The translations under genes were made by a program, and so were the position numbers. The notes beneath the pieces were generated by a model. The model was given only the letters and a program-made list of their open reading frames with translations, was not told the DNA's origin and ran no database searches. A stretch of DNA of 64,000 nucleotides, taken from JBDSLU01 sp963844435. Lineage in GTDB: Bacteria; Acidobacteriota; Vicinamibacteria; Vicinamibacterales; Vicinamibacteraceae. Where the stretch lies: positions 248,001-312,000 of the forward strand of contig CAWJOG010000016.1 in assembly GCA_963844435.1 (NCBI GenBank), given 5' to 3'. How positions within the stretch are numbered: the first letter of the stretch is position 1; each line of letters begins with the position of its first letter. Positions 20,925 through 31,893 of this stretch are shown piece by piece.

Positions 20925-21903
20925 ATGTCGAAGGGTTTTCTGACGAGCCACGGGGTCATCGTCGCTGCGCTGAGCCTGAGCCTCGTCGGCTGCGGACAGT
21001 TTGGCCAGCTGAAGGCGAGCAAGCATTTCAAGGACGCCAACGCCCTGTACGCCCAGCAGGACTATCGCAACGCTGCGGTGGAGTACAAGGGCGCCATCGA
21101 GGCGAACCCGAACCTGAACGAGGCCTACTTCTTCCTGGCGAACAGCTACGACAACCTGTACAAGCCGGCGCGGAAGGGCAATCCGCTGAACGACAGCTAC
21201 CTGCAAGACGCGCTCAAGAACTACAAGATCGCGTCCGAGAAGCTGGTCGACGACAAGCCCGAAACCAAGCTGCTCCGCAAGCGCACGCTGCAATTCATGG
21301 CGGCGCTGTACGCCAAGGACAAGCTGAATCAGCCGGACGAAGCCGAGCCGGTCGTCAAGCAGCTGATCGCCATGGATCCGAGCGACACCGGAAGCTACTT
21401 CGCCATGGTCAGGATCTACGAGGAGGCCGGCAAGGTCGAGGACGCCGAGGAGATCCTGAAGCAGGCCCAGGCCGCCGCGCCCGACAAGACCGATGTCTGG
21501 TCGACGTCGGCGCAGTTCTACAACCGCAAGGGCGAGTTCGATCGCGCCATGGAGTCGTTCCATCGGATTACCGAGATCGAGCCCAAGAACCCGCAGAACT
21601 TCTACCAGATGGCGGTGTTCTACGAGGAGAAGGTCCGCAAGGACTTCACCATCAAGCCGGCGCAGGTGGCCGAGTACCTGGCCAAGGGCATGGAGGCGGT
21701 CGACAAGGCGCTCGAGCTCCGGCCCGACTACTTCGAGGCGCTGACCTACAAGAACCTGATCCTCCGCCAGCAGGCCAGCAAGGTCGAGAAGAACCCGGCC
21801 AAGCAGCAGGAGCTGATCCGGCAGGCGGACGAGTTCCAGAAGAAGGCGATCGACACCCGCAACCGACAGCAGACGGGCGGCACGGCGCGGCGGCAAGAAG
21901 TAG
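20925..21903 (+). CDS. TPR-repeat lipoprotein
   Basis: The N-terminus has a signal peptide with lipobox 'SLVGC' (Cys near residue 23), so the protein is probably anchored to a membrane. Residues about 30-310 are TPR-like helices ('ANALYAQQDYRNAAVEYKGAI', 'MDPSDTGSYFAMVRIYEEAG', 'ELRPDYFEALTYKNLILR'). The uncorrected frame runs to 22004, through the terminator hairpin. An extra base near 21888 would explain this: without it the protein ends in the usual 'GGKK' at the TAG at 21901-21903, which I take as the real end. Role unknown; Acidobacteria carry many such scaffold-type lipoproteins. Transcribed from the promoter at 20849-20877. Confidence 0.85.
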
Positions 21904-21949
21904 TTCGCACCGGGCGGCCCCGCGAGGGCCGGGCCATCGGAGTCCTTTC

Positions 21950-21990
21950 GGCCGGTTCTGCCCCTGGGTGGAACCGGCCGTTCGCGTTTT
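21950..21990 (+). terminator. Intrinsic terminator of the TPR lipoprotein gene
   Basis: GGCCGGTTC (21950-21958) pairs with GAACCGGCC (21971-21979) and is followed by GTTCGCGTTTT. It stands between convergent genes and ends right at the nhaR-like stop codon. Confidence 0.75.
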
Positions 21991-22907
21991 CAGGCGGGGT
22001 GTGACGCCGCTTTCAGCACGCCGGCACGCGCGGCTTCGGCAATGGCGACGACCGCAGGGTGCTTGATCCGCCGCTCGTAGGAAATGGCGTAGAAGCGCTC
22101 GCGCACCGCGTCGATGCCGCCAATCGGCACGACGCGATACTGGCGCCGGATCTCGGCGGCAATCGCCGTGGGGCCGACGAACGCCCCGGCGCCCTGCTCG
22201 CCGAACGCCTTCATCAGCGCGCTGTCGTCGAACTCGCCGACGATGGCCGGCCGGATGCCGGTCGCCTGGAACCAGTCTTCGAGCTGGCGGCGGACGACGG
22301 TACCCTCGCCCGGCAGCAGCATCGGCGCGCCGGTCAGCGACCGCGGGAACCGGCGGCGCAGCCGCGCCGCGAGGGCCGGCGCGGCGAAGCAGGTGACGTC
22401 GCTCTCGCCGAGCAGGTGGCTGTAGGCCTTCACGTGCACCGTGGGCGGCACCGGCGTGTCCGCGAGCACCAGGTCGATCTCGTGCAGGGCGAGGGCGGCG
22501 AGCAGCGATTCCGCCCGGGCCTCGCGGCAGATCATGCGGACCGGAACCGGCAGCTTCAGCGCCGGCGCCAGCAGGCGATAGGCAATCTGCTTGCTGAGCA
22601 CGTCGGCAACGCCGACCACCAGGCGCATCGGCCGCCCGGGAGCACGGCCCTGCACGGTGTCGAGGAGCTCACGTCCAAGCGAGAAGATCTCGTCGGCGTA
22701 GCGGTAGACCACCTGGCCGACATCGGTCGGCACCAGCCGGCGACCGACGCGGGTGAAGAGCTTCTCGCCGAGCCGCGCCTCGAGCGCCTTGACCTGCGCG
22801 CTCACCGTCGGCTGCGACAGCCGCAGCTTCTCCGCGGCCCGCACCACGCCGCCCTCGCGCACGACCGTCCAGAAGTAGAGCAGGTGATGGTAGTTGAGCC
22901 ATTCCAT
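21990..22907 (-). CDS. nhaR: LysR-family regulator, NhaR-like
   Basis: 305 residues. It begins 'MEWLNYHHLLYFW', the distinctive start of NhaR (Na+/H+ antiporter regulator) within the LysR family, followed by the winged helix-turn-helix ('AAEKLRLSQPTVSAQVKALE') and a periplasmic-binding-like effector domain from about residue 90. Divergent from htpX-terC across a 110-bp gap that contains a candidate LysR box. The natural targets and inducer in this organism are unknown; NhaR in enterobacteria responds to Na+. No antiporter gene is in the window, so htpX-terC and autoregulation are the obvious candidates (inference). Confidence 0.88.
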   Translation of the reverse strand: MEWLNYHHLLYFWTVVREGGVVRAAEKLRLSQPTVSAQVKALEARLGEKLFTRVGRRLVPTDVGQVVYRYADEIFSLGRELLDTVQGRAPGRPMRLVVGVADVLSKQIAYRLLAPALKLPVPVRMICREARAESLLAALALHEIDLVLADTPVPPTVHVKAYSHLLGESDVTCFAAPALAARLRRRFPRSLTGAPMLLPGEGTVVRRQLEDWFQATGIRPAIVGEFDDSALMKAFGEQGAGAFVGPTAIAAEIRRQYRVVPIGGIDAVRERFYAISYERRIKHPAVVAIAEAARAGVLKAASHPA

Positions 22908-22949
22908 GCGTCGATGCCCTCTGCTCGATAGATAGGTCTGCTCGATGCT

Positions 22950-22962
22950 ATACGAATAGTAT
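22950..22962. promoter_or_regulatory. Candidate LysR-type operator between nhaR and htpX
   Basis: ATAC-N5-GTAT inverted repeat in an AT-rich island of a GC-rich genome, next to a TTGACA (22963-22968). Position in the divergent gap and LysR T-N11-A-like shape are the only evidence. Confidence 0.35.
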
Positions 22963-23017
22963 TTGACATTGTCTATGGATGTCGCGGCTCCCTACACTCG
23001 TTGGTGGAGGGACTGAC

Positions 23018-23893
23018 ATGGACATCGGAATCCGGGCCGGGCAGCTGAAGACGGTGCTGCTGCTCGGCGGCTTGACGGCACTGGTGGTGGGGGCCGGCAG
23101 CTTCGCCGCGCCGTCCTACGCCTGGGCCTTCGCCATCGCCGGCGTGGCGATGAACGTCGGCATGTGGTTCTTCTCGGATCGCATGGTGCTGCGGACGAGC
23201 GGGGCGCGGCTGCTCGAGCCGGCGGAGTCGCCCGATCTGCACCAGATGGTCCGCGAGCTGGCGACGGGCGCAGGCATCCCCGCGCCGAAGCTGTACGTGA
23301 TCGAGGCGGACTACGCCAACGCCTTCGCCACCGGCCGCAACCCGGCGCACGGCGCGGTCGCGGTCACGACCGGCCTGCTGCGGGTGCTGACGCGCCGCGA
23401 GGTGCGCGGCGTCGTCGCGCACGAGATCGCCCACATCCGCAACCGCGACGTGACCATCGCCACCGTGGCGGCCGGCCTCGCCGCGGTCATCAGCGGCATC
23501 GCCAATGCGCTGCAGTTCTCGGCGTTCTTCGGCGGCTCGAGCGACGACGAGGAGGGCGGCGCCAGCATCCTCGGCAGCCTGCTGTTCGCGCTCGTGGCGC
23601 CAATCGCGGCCAGTCTGGTGCAGCTCGCGATCTCCCGCTCGCGCGAGTACGTCGCCGACGCGACGGCGGCGCGGCTGACCGGCGACCCGGAGGCGTTGGC
23701 CACCGCGCTGGAGCGGCTGGCCTTCGCCGCTGATCGCCTGCCGGCGCAGGTCGAGCCGGCGACCGCCAGCCTCTACATCGTCAACCCGCTCACCGGCGGC
23801 AGCCTGGCCTCGCTGTTCTCGACGCATCCGCCGATGGAAGAACGCATCGCCCGCCTGCGCACGCTGCTGACGGGCGGGCGCCGGGTGGCGTGA
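23018..23893 (+). CDS. htpX: HtpX-type membrane zinc metalloprotease (paralogue 1)
   Basis: M48B membrane protease degrading misfolded inner-membrane proteins. 291 residues with two N-terminal hydrophobic segments, the zinc-binding motif 'HEIAHIRNRD', a further hydrophobic pair, and the third-ligand region 'SREYVADATAA'. Typical HtpX wording is also present in 'NAFATGRNPAHGAVAVT' and 'LFSTHPPMEERI'. The start at 23018 follows GGAGGGA. It is 1 bp from terC and divergent from nhaR. A second htpX lies at 49597-50436 on the other strand. Confidence 0.93.
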   Translation: MDIGIRAGQLKTVLLLGGLTALVVGAGSFAAPSYAWAFAIAGVAMNVGMWFFSDRMVLRTSGARLLEPAESPDLHQMVRELATGAGIPAPKLYVIEADYANAFATGRNPAHGAVAVTTGLLRVLTRREVRGVVAHEIAHIRNRDVTIATVAAGLAAVISGIANALQFSAFFGGSSDDEEGGASILGSLLFALVAPIAASLVQLAISRSREYVADATAARLTGDPEALATALERLAFAADRLPAQVEPATASLYIVNPLTGGSLASLFSTHPPMEERIARLRTLLTGGRRVA

Positions 23894-23894
23894 G

Positions 23895-24905
23895 GTGGAC
23901 CTGCTGTTCCCGTTCGCCGACTTCTGGTGGGTCTACGCCGCGTTCACGGCGGGGGTCCTGGCGGTGCTCGCCGTCGATCTCGGCGTCTTCCACCGCCAGG
24001 CGCACGCCGTCACGTTCCGCGAGTCCCTGGCCTGGTCGGCGGTCTGGGTAGCGCTCGCGCTGGCCGTCAACTACGGCTTCTACCGCTACGCGCTGGCCCA
24101 GTTCGGCGGCGACGTGGCGACCCGGGTCGGCCTCGAGTTCCTGACAGGCTATCTGGTCGAGAAGGCGCTGGCGGTCGACAACGTCTTCGTCTTCGTCCTG
24201 GTGTTCGGCTACTTCGGGGTGCCGCCCCGCTACCAGCACCGGGTGCTGTTCTACGGCATCCTCGGGGCCCTGGTCTTCCGCGCCGTGTTCGTGGCGCTGG
24301 GCGCGGTCCTGATGCAGTACCACGCGGTCGTCATCGCCTTCGGCGTCATCCTGCTGATCTCGGGGGCGAAGATGCTGGTCGCCCCGATCAGCAGCGCCGA
24401 TCCGGCGGGTAACCTGCTGGTCCGCCTGGTCCGACGCGTGCTGCCGGTGACCCCCGAGCTGCACGGCAAGGCGTTCCTGGTCCGCGTGGCCGGCCGGCTC
24501 CACGCCACGCCGCTGCTCGTCGCGCTCCTCGTGCTCGAGCTGTCCGACATCGTGTTCGCCGTCGACTCGGTGCCGGCGATCTTCGCCATCACCCGCGAGC
24601 CGCTCCTGGTCTTCACGTCCAACGTGTGCGCCATCCTCGGCCTGCGGGCGATGTACTTCCTGCTCGCCGACGCCGTGCAGCGGTTCCACCTGCTCCACTA
24701 CGGGCTGGCGCTGGTGCTCGTCTTCGTCGGCCTCAAGATGGTGTGGCTCGACGGGGCGGCGGGCGGCAAGCTGCCGATCGAGTGGTCGCTGGGCGTGATC
24801 GTCGTGCTCCTGGCGGGCGCCGTGGCGGCCTCGCTGCTGGTCCCGCCCCGTCCGGGGCACGGGGCTGGCGTGCCCGAAACGGCGGCGCTGCCGGACAAAG
24901 GCTAG
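23895..24905 (+). CDS. TerC family integral membrane protein
   Basis: 336 residues from a GTG start directly after the htpX stop. Nine or so hydrophobic segments with the TerC signature acidic motifs in the membrane: 'ALAVDNVFVFVLVFGYF' and 'DIVFAVDSVPAIFAIT'. TerC/Alx proteins have been linked to tellurite resistance and to Mn2+ export coupled to membrane protein secretion; which applies here cannot be told. Co-transcription with htpX is likely because of the 1-bp gap, consistent with a membrane-stress role. Confidence 0.92.
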   Translation: MDLLFPFADFWWVYAAFTAGVLAVLAVDLGVFHRQAHAVTFRESLAWSAVWVALALAVNYGFYRYALAQFGGDVATRVGLEFLTGYLVEKALAVDNVFVFVLVFGYFGVPPRYQHRVLFYGILGALVFRAVFVALGAVLMQYHAVVIAFGVILLISGAKMLVAPISSADPAGNLLVRLVRRVLPVTPELHGKAFLVRVAGRLHATPLLVALLVLELSDIVFAVDSVPAIFAITREPLLVFTSNVCAILGLRAMYFLLADAVQRFHLLHYGLALVLVFVGLKMVWLDGAAGGKLPIEWSLGVIVVLLAGAVAASLLVPPRPGHGAGVPETAALPDKG

Positions 24906-24982
24906 CCGCCCGCAGCCACACCGGCCCGGGCCGTCGGGCCGCTGGATGACGACTGCCGTCTGAACGAAACGGGCACTGCACG

Positions 24983-25000
24983 CGCCGCAGGGCTGCGGCG
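24983..25000. terminator. Hairpin between terC and exbD (convergent)
   Basis: CGCCGCA (24983-24989) pairs with TGCGGCG (24994-25000). It can serve both converging transcripts. The 164-bp gap also holds an 11-bp direct repeat (GTCAGTTCCCG at 25049-25059 and 25069-25079) that duplicates the last codons of the exbD stop region. No gene is seen in the gap. Confidence 0.4.
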
Positions 25001-25069
25001 GCCCCGCGGCGTCACCCGATGAAGGGCGACGCGGCGGGGTCTTGCAGTGTCAGTTCCCGGAGGAGGGGG

Positions 25070-25540
25070 TCAGTTCCCGCGCGACGGGAGGCCGGCCTGC
25101 GCGCGCATGCCTTCCGTCACGATGCCGACCTTCTCGAGACCGGCGCCCTTGGCGGCGTCGATCACGGCGACGATCTCGCCGTAGGGCAGCGTCGGCGCGC
25201 CGACGATGAACATCGTCTTCTCGCGGCGCGTCTCGAAGATGCCGCGGAGCATCGACGTCAGGCCCTCCAGGGCGACCGGCTGCTTGTTGACGGCGATCCG
25301 GTGATCGGCCGTCACTTCGACGACGATCTGATCGGTCGACGCCTGCGCCTGCTGGGTGCTGGACTCGAGGGGCAGGTTGATGTCGGTGCCCTTCTGCGTC
25401 ATCGGCAGGGCGGCCATGAAGATCACGAGCAGCACGAGCAGCACGTCGATGAGCGGCGTGACGTTCATGTCCGCACTGGCGTGCGGCATCTCGGCCGAGA
25501 TGACCTTGTCGGCCCCGAGGTGATGATGTGCGTGGGCCAT
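25070..25540 (-). CDS. exbD: ExbD/TolR biopolymer transport protein (second copy)
   Basis: 156 residues with a His-rich N-terminus, one membrane helix carrying the essential Asp ('MNVTPLIDVLLVLLVIFM'), and a periplasmic domain ending '-GLEKVGIVTEG'. Couples the proton motive force to TonB together with ExbB. The ATG overlaps the stop of the first exbD by one base (TGATG). Tandem non-identical exbD genes behind one exbB are common in Acidobacteria and delta-type bacteria; the two may form a hetero-oligomer. Confidence 0.93.
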   Translation of the reverse strand: MAHAHHHLGADKVISAEMPHASADMNVTPLIDVLLVLLVIFMAALPMTQKGTDINLPLESSTQQAQASTDQIVVEVTADHRIAVNKQPVALEGLTSMLRGIFETRREKTMFIVGAPTLPYGEIVAVIDAAKGAGLEKVGIVTEGMRAQAGLPSRGN

Positions 25541-25983
25541 CAGTTGCCTCCGGCCGCGGCGTCACCGGGCTTCTTGCGGGTGTCCGTGATCAGCCCGACG
25601 TTTTCGATCTGCGCCTCGTGGAGCTGGTCCATCATCGTCATCACCGCGCCGTAGGGAGCCTCGGCATCGGCCTTCAGATAGACGACCTTCTCCTTCTTCT
25701 CTTCCAGCGCATAGCGGATCTTGTCCACCAGGTCGCGGGCGTCGACGGGCACGTTGTTGACGTAGAACTCCTTGCTCGCCGTCACGTGCACCACGGTCTG
25801 CTGCTGCGTGTCCGGCTTGTCGACCACGTGGTCGGCGGTCGGCAGCGTGACGTTCACGCCCTTCTGCAGCAGGGGAGCGATGAGCATCATGATGATGAGG
25901 AGCACCAGCATGATGTCGACGAGCGGGGTGACGTTGATCTCGTTGATCGGCCCGCCCTTTTTGCTTACACCACCCATTGCCAT
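25540..25983 (-). CDS. exbD: ExbD/TolR biopolymer transport protein (first copy)
   Basis: 147 residues. The helix 'INVTPLVDIMLVLLIIMM' includes the conserved Asp that relays protons. The periplasmic part has 'TLPTADHVVDKPD' and ends Ala/Gly-rich. Start at 25983 after AGGAGA; the longer frame upstream lacks similarity. Sits between exbB and the second exbD in the tonB operon. Confidence 0.93.
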   Translation of the reverse strand: MAMGGVSKKGGPINEINVTPLVDIMLVLLIIMMLIAPLLQKGVNVTLPTADHVVDKPDTQQQTVVHVTASKEFYVNNVPVDARDLVDKIRYALEEKKEKVVYLKADAEAPYGAVMTMMDQLHEAQIENVGLITDTRKKPGDAAAGGN

Positions 25984-26089
25984 ATCGGTTCTCCTGCTCG
26001 ACCCGGGCTCGAAGGCCCAGGGCCGCGACTCGAGCCGCCCTCGACGGCGGCTGCCGCCCACCTACAGCGGGCGGCGCGCGAGCCTGACG

Positions 26090-26767
26090 CTACGAAGTCT
26101 TCTTGATGAAGTAGTCGACGAGCTCGGACGAGCTGTTGTCCATCTCGACGTTGAAGTACTCGACGCGGCCGGTGAGGTAGTTGTAGAACCACACGGCCGG
26201 GATGGCGACGACCAGACCGAGCGCGGTCTCGACGAGCGCTTCCGAAATACCGGCCGACACCGAGCCGATGCCGCCCGAGCCCGAGGCCGCGATGCCCTGG
26301 AAGGCCGAGATGACGCCGACGACCGTGCCGAGCAGTCCGACGAACGGCGCCGTCGAGCCGATGGTGGCCAGGGCGCTGACGCCCTTCTTCAGGTCGTTAC
26401 CGGTGAGCGCGGTCGCGCGCTGAATGGCGCGGCGGACGGTGTCGAGCAGATCCTCACGATTGAGCTTCTCGCCACCGGCGGAGTCGTGCTGGAACTGGTA
26501 TTCCTGCAGGCCGGCCAGCACCACCTTGGCGAGGTGGCTGTAGCGGTACTGCTTCGACTGCGACAGGGCGATCGCTTCCTTCAGGCGGCCTTCCTTGAGG
26601 TGCTTGGCGACCTGCGGAGCGTACAGCTTCGACTGCTTGCGCGCCTGGGAGAAGGTGTAGATGCGCTCGACGGCGACGCCGACGGACCAGAAAGACATGA
26701 TGAAGAGAACGAAGGCCACTCCCTTCGCGATCCAGCCCATCTGCGCCCACATGTGAAAAAGATCCAT
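26090..26767 (-). CDS. exbB: ExbB/TolQ/MotA proton channel protein
   Basis: 225 residues with three membrane helices: one near residues 12-32, then a large cytoplasmic domain, and two near 135-160 and 175-195. The last pair carries the family signature 'STAPFVGLLGTVVGVISAF' and 'ISEALVETALGLVVAIPAV' with the Thr residues lining the proton path. Start at 26767 follows GGAGG. It lies between tonB and exbD and is expected to form the energy-harvesting complex with them. Confidence 0.95.
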   Translation of the reverse strand: MDLFHMWAQMGWIAKGVAFVLFIMSFWSVGVAVERIYTFSQARKQSKLYAPQVAKHLKEGRLKEAIALSQSKQYRYSHLAKVVLAGLQEYQFQHDSAGGEKLNREDLLDTVRRAIQRATALTGNDLKKGVSALATIGSTAPFVGLLGTVVGVISAFQGIAASGSGGIGSVSAGISEALVETALGLVVAIPAVWFYNYLTGRVEYFNVEMDNSSSELVDYFIKKTS

Positions 26768-26892
26768 CGTTGTAGCCTCCGGTGCAAGTCGAAGAAGCAG
26801 GCCGCGGCCGGGACGCGACGCCGCCTGCGGGGTATCTCAGTAGAACGTGAAAAGCGCGATACGAGTCGAACGGTCTCGGGGCGGTCGGCTCG

Positions 26893-27616
26893 TCAGGACT
26901 GGAGCGTGAAGTTGACGGTGACGGTCATGATGACCGGCACCGGCACTCCGTTCAGGAGCGTCGGGCTGTATTCCCACTGGCGCACGGCGTCGAGCGCCGC
27001 CTGGTCGAGGAGCGGGATCGAGCGCAGCACGCGCGCGTCCTGCACCTTGCCCGAGGGGCTGATCGTCGCCTCGATGATGACCACGCCCTGGACGCGGGCG
27101 GACTGGGCAATCTGTGGATAGACCGGGGCGACGTTGCGCGTCTTCTGTCGGCGCCCGGATGTTGCCACCGACCCGGACCGGCGCCGCTGGCGGCGGGGGC
27201 GGCGGGGCTTCCGGCAGGCCACCGACGACGCCGCCGAGCGAACCGCCCGGGACGCCACCGACGACGCCGCCCGGCACGCCCACCGAGGGCGGAGCCGGAG
27301 GCGCGGCTTCTGGCTTGATTTCAGCGGGCGCTTCGACTGGCGCCGCGTTCGGGTTGACGTTGGTGGGCGTCGGCGTCGGCGCCGCGGCCGCTGGCGGCGG
27401 CGGCGGAGGCGGCGGCGGAGGTGGCGGCGGCGCAGCGGCGACGAACGCCATCATGGTGGGCGGAACCGGCAGTACGTCCGCGGCCAGCAGGGGGACGATG
27501 ATGACGCCACCCACCAGCAACACGTGCACGGCAATGGACACGGGGACCGTGTACCACGCCTGCGACCCTACCTTGATGGACGGGTCGACGACATCGCCGA
27601 ACATATCCTTCGGCAC
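26893..27616 (-). CDS. tonB: TonB energy-transducing protein, with one apparent frameshift
   Basis: GTG start after GGAGGAGG. A single membrane helix at about residues 22-45 is followed by a run of 13 prolines and Pro/Ala/Gly-rich linker typical of the periplasm-spanning segment. The C-terminal TonB domain ('VAPVYPQIAQSARVQGVV', 'DARVLRSIP', 'DQAALDAVRQWEYSPTLLNG', 'VPVIMTVTVNF') is complete. The frame changes near 27148 (+1 class); removing one base joins 'GGNIRAP' to 'QKTRNVAPVYP' with normal family spacing. First gene of the tonB-exbB-exbD-exbD operon, probably energising the receptor at 9.1-12.5 kb among others. Confidence 0.92.
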
Positions 27617-27674
27617 AGACCTAGCCTCCTCCGAAAACGCCCTATCGGCCCCGAAGACCCGTGTGGAGGCGCGG

Positions 27675-27702
27675 ATTATATCAGCGCCGCACGAGCCGTC
27701 AA
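27675..27702 (-). promoter_or_regulatory. Sigma70-type promoter of the tonB operon
   Basis: On the minus strand TTGACG (27702-27697), a 16-bp spacer and a perfect TATAAT (27680-27675). The leader to the tonB start is about 50 nt and contains a strong GGAGGAGG ribosome-binding site. Confidence 0.82.
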
Positions 27703-27789
27703 CGACGTCGCCCAGCCGGCCATCTGCCGCTGGAAATGCCCGTCATTCCGTTAGACACCACGTCGGCACGTTCGGGCCAGCGAAATGTT

Positions 27790-27818
27790 CCATCCGAATT
27801 GTAAAAAATGACGGATGG
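27790..27818 (-). terminator. Hairpin downstream of hppA
   Basis: CCATCCG (27790-27796) and CGGATGG (27812-27818) form a stem 20 bp after the hppA stop; the loop carries a run of T on the minus strand. Reasonable transcription end for hppA. Confidence 0.5.
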
Positions 27819-27837
27819 GCCGGCCAGCGGTCCCCCG

Positions 27838-30330
<2,493 letters not shown>

Positions 30331-30419
30331 AAAAGCGCGGCAGATTAACATAACTCGCCGCCGCGTTGCTCGCTCCGCTGGCCGGCTGAGTCGGTCGGTT
30401 TTCGACGGCAGGTGTTGAA

Positions 30420-31031
30420 CTAATCGGGTGGCGGGGGTCGCACGGGCACGGTACCCGGCAGCGCCATGCCGCCGGTAAGGAACACCCGGATGCCCTGTTC
30501 TACCGTGAGTGCGGGGTAGCGCAGATCGCTCAGCCGCACGATCAGGATGTCCCCCAGATAGAGGTGGTTGGTCGGCACGTAGATCGCCGCCAGCCGTTCC
30601 TCGGGCGTCCCGTCGGCGGCCGGCACGGTGAACTCACGGGTCAGGAAGCCCAGCAGGCTGCCCCGGCCCGGATCGCTCACCAGCACGACCCGCTTGAAGC
30701 CCGACTCGTTGTCCGGCGAAAAGGCCAGGATCAGCTGCTTGACTGGCGCATAGATGGTGCGGAAGACCGGCACCAGCATCAGGTAGTGCTCTGCGCGGCG
30801 CATCAGCCGGCGTCCGATCACGTTCCTCGCCACCACCCCCGCCAGCAGGACCAGCAGCAGCGTGGTGAGCAGCCCGAGCCCCGGCACGTGCCGGCCGAGC
30901 AGCCGGTCGTAGATCGGCGCCATCACGCCATCCACCACGTCGAAGATCCAGTAGATCGCGGCGACGCTGATGACGAGCGGGACCGTGACGAAGAACCCGG
31001 TCGCGAACGATCGACGCAGTCCGGCGATCAC
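30420..31031 (-). CDS. DUF502 family membrane protein
   Basis: 203 residues from a GTG start. Two membrane helices (about residues 8-30 and 50-75) frame a short loop; a soluble region then carries the DUF502 signature 'PVFRTIYAPVKQ' and 'VVLVSDPGRGSLLGFLT' and the late motif 'MALPGTVPVRPPP'. Function unknown. It follows uppP by 13 bp on the same strand, so the two are probably co-transcribed, hinting at an envelope role (inference). Confidence 0.88.
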   Translation of the reverse strand: MIAGLRRSFATGFFVTVPLVISVAAIYWIFDVVDGVMAPIYDRLLGRHVPGLGLLTTLLLVLLAGVVARNVIGRRLMRRAEHYLMLVPVFRTIYAPVKQLILAFSPDNESGFKRVVLVSDPGRGSLLGFLTREFTVPAADGTPEERLAAIYVPTNHLYLGDILIVRLSDLRYPALTVEQGIRVFLTGGMALPGTVPVRPPPPD

Positions 31032-31044
31032 GGCAGGTCCCCTG

Positions 31045-31842
31045 TCAGTGCACGAACCACCACACTACCGCGGCCAGGGCCAGGCGGTAGTAGGCGAAGA
31101 CGTCGAGGCGGTGCGCCGCCAGGTAGCGCAGCAGGAAGCGGATGGCCAGGTAGCCGACGATGCCCGACGACACGATGCCGACGGCGAAGATCGTCGCCAG
31201 CTCGCCCGACATCGGCACGTGGCGCAACTCGAGGCCGGTCTTCCCCGCCGCCGCCAACACCGCCGGGATGCCGAGCAGGAACGTGAACCGCGCCGCGGCG
31301 TCGCGCCGGACGCCGAGGAGCATCCCGATCGTGATCGTGCTGCCCGAACGCGACAGGCCGGGGATCAGGGCCGCCGCCTGGGCCACGCCGAAGGCAGTCG
31401 CGTCGACCGGCGTCAGGTCGTCGACGCCGCGGGTGCGCGGGCCGAGGCGCTCGACGACGAGCAGGCCGATGGCGCCCACGGAGAGCGTGACGATCGTCAC
31501 TACCGGCAGGCGGGCGTGCGCTTCTATCCAGTCGGCGAACAGCAGGCCGACGATGACGACCGGAATCGTGCCGATGGCCACGAGCCGCATCAGGCGCGCT
31601 TCCGGCGCGTCCGTGAACAGCCGCGGCACCGCCCGCACCATGGCCAGCAGGTCGTCGCGGAAATAGATGATGGTGGCGACGAGGGTGCCGAGGTGGGTGG
31701 CGACGTCGAAGACGAGGCCGAACGGCTCCTCGCCCCAGCCGAACACGGCGCGTCCGAGCAGCAGGTGCGCCGAGCTCGAGATCGGCAGGAACTCGGTGAT
31801 GCCCTGGACGGCCCCCAGCAGCGCGGCGATGAGGATCGACAT
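31045..31842 (-). CDS. uppP: Undecaprenyl-diphosphatase (BacA/UppP)
   Basis: Recycles undecaprenyl pyrophosphate to the monophosphate carrier for peptidoglycan and O-antigen synthesis, in the inner membrane. 265 residues, mostly hydrophobic. Conserved motifs: 'AALLGAVQGITEFLPISSSAH' region at the N-terminus with the catalytic Glu and Ser residues, and 'ALIPGLSRSGSTI' with the catalytic Arg/Ser. It lies downstream of secF on the same strand (51-bp gap). Confidence 0.96.
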   Translation of the reverse strand: MSILIAALLGAVQGITEFLPISSSAHLLLGRAVFGWGEEPFGLVFDVATHLGTLVATIIYFRDDLLAMVRAVPRLFTDAPEARLMRLVAIGTIPVVIVGLLFADWIEAHARLPVVTIVTLSVGAIGLLVVERLGPRTRGVDDLTPVDATAFGVAQAAALIPGLSRSGSTITIGMLLGVRRDAAARFTFLLGIPAVLAAAGKTGLELRHVPMSGELATIFAVGIVSSGIVGYLAIRFLLRYLAAHRLDVFAYYRLALAAVVWWFVH

Positions 31843-31893
31843 GTGGCCGGCTCGTCCGCCGCTTGGATGGAAGAAGTCGGGGAGTGCCGGGGA

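Noticed and set aside
22963..22998. TTGACA with TACACT as an htpX promoter
   Set aside because: The spacer is 24 bp, too long for a sigma70 promoter.
27400..27440. GGC-type simple repeat near 27.4 kb
   Set aside because: It is the polyproline-coding part of tonB, a normal feature of that protein.
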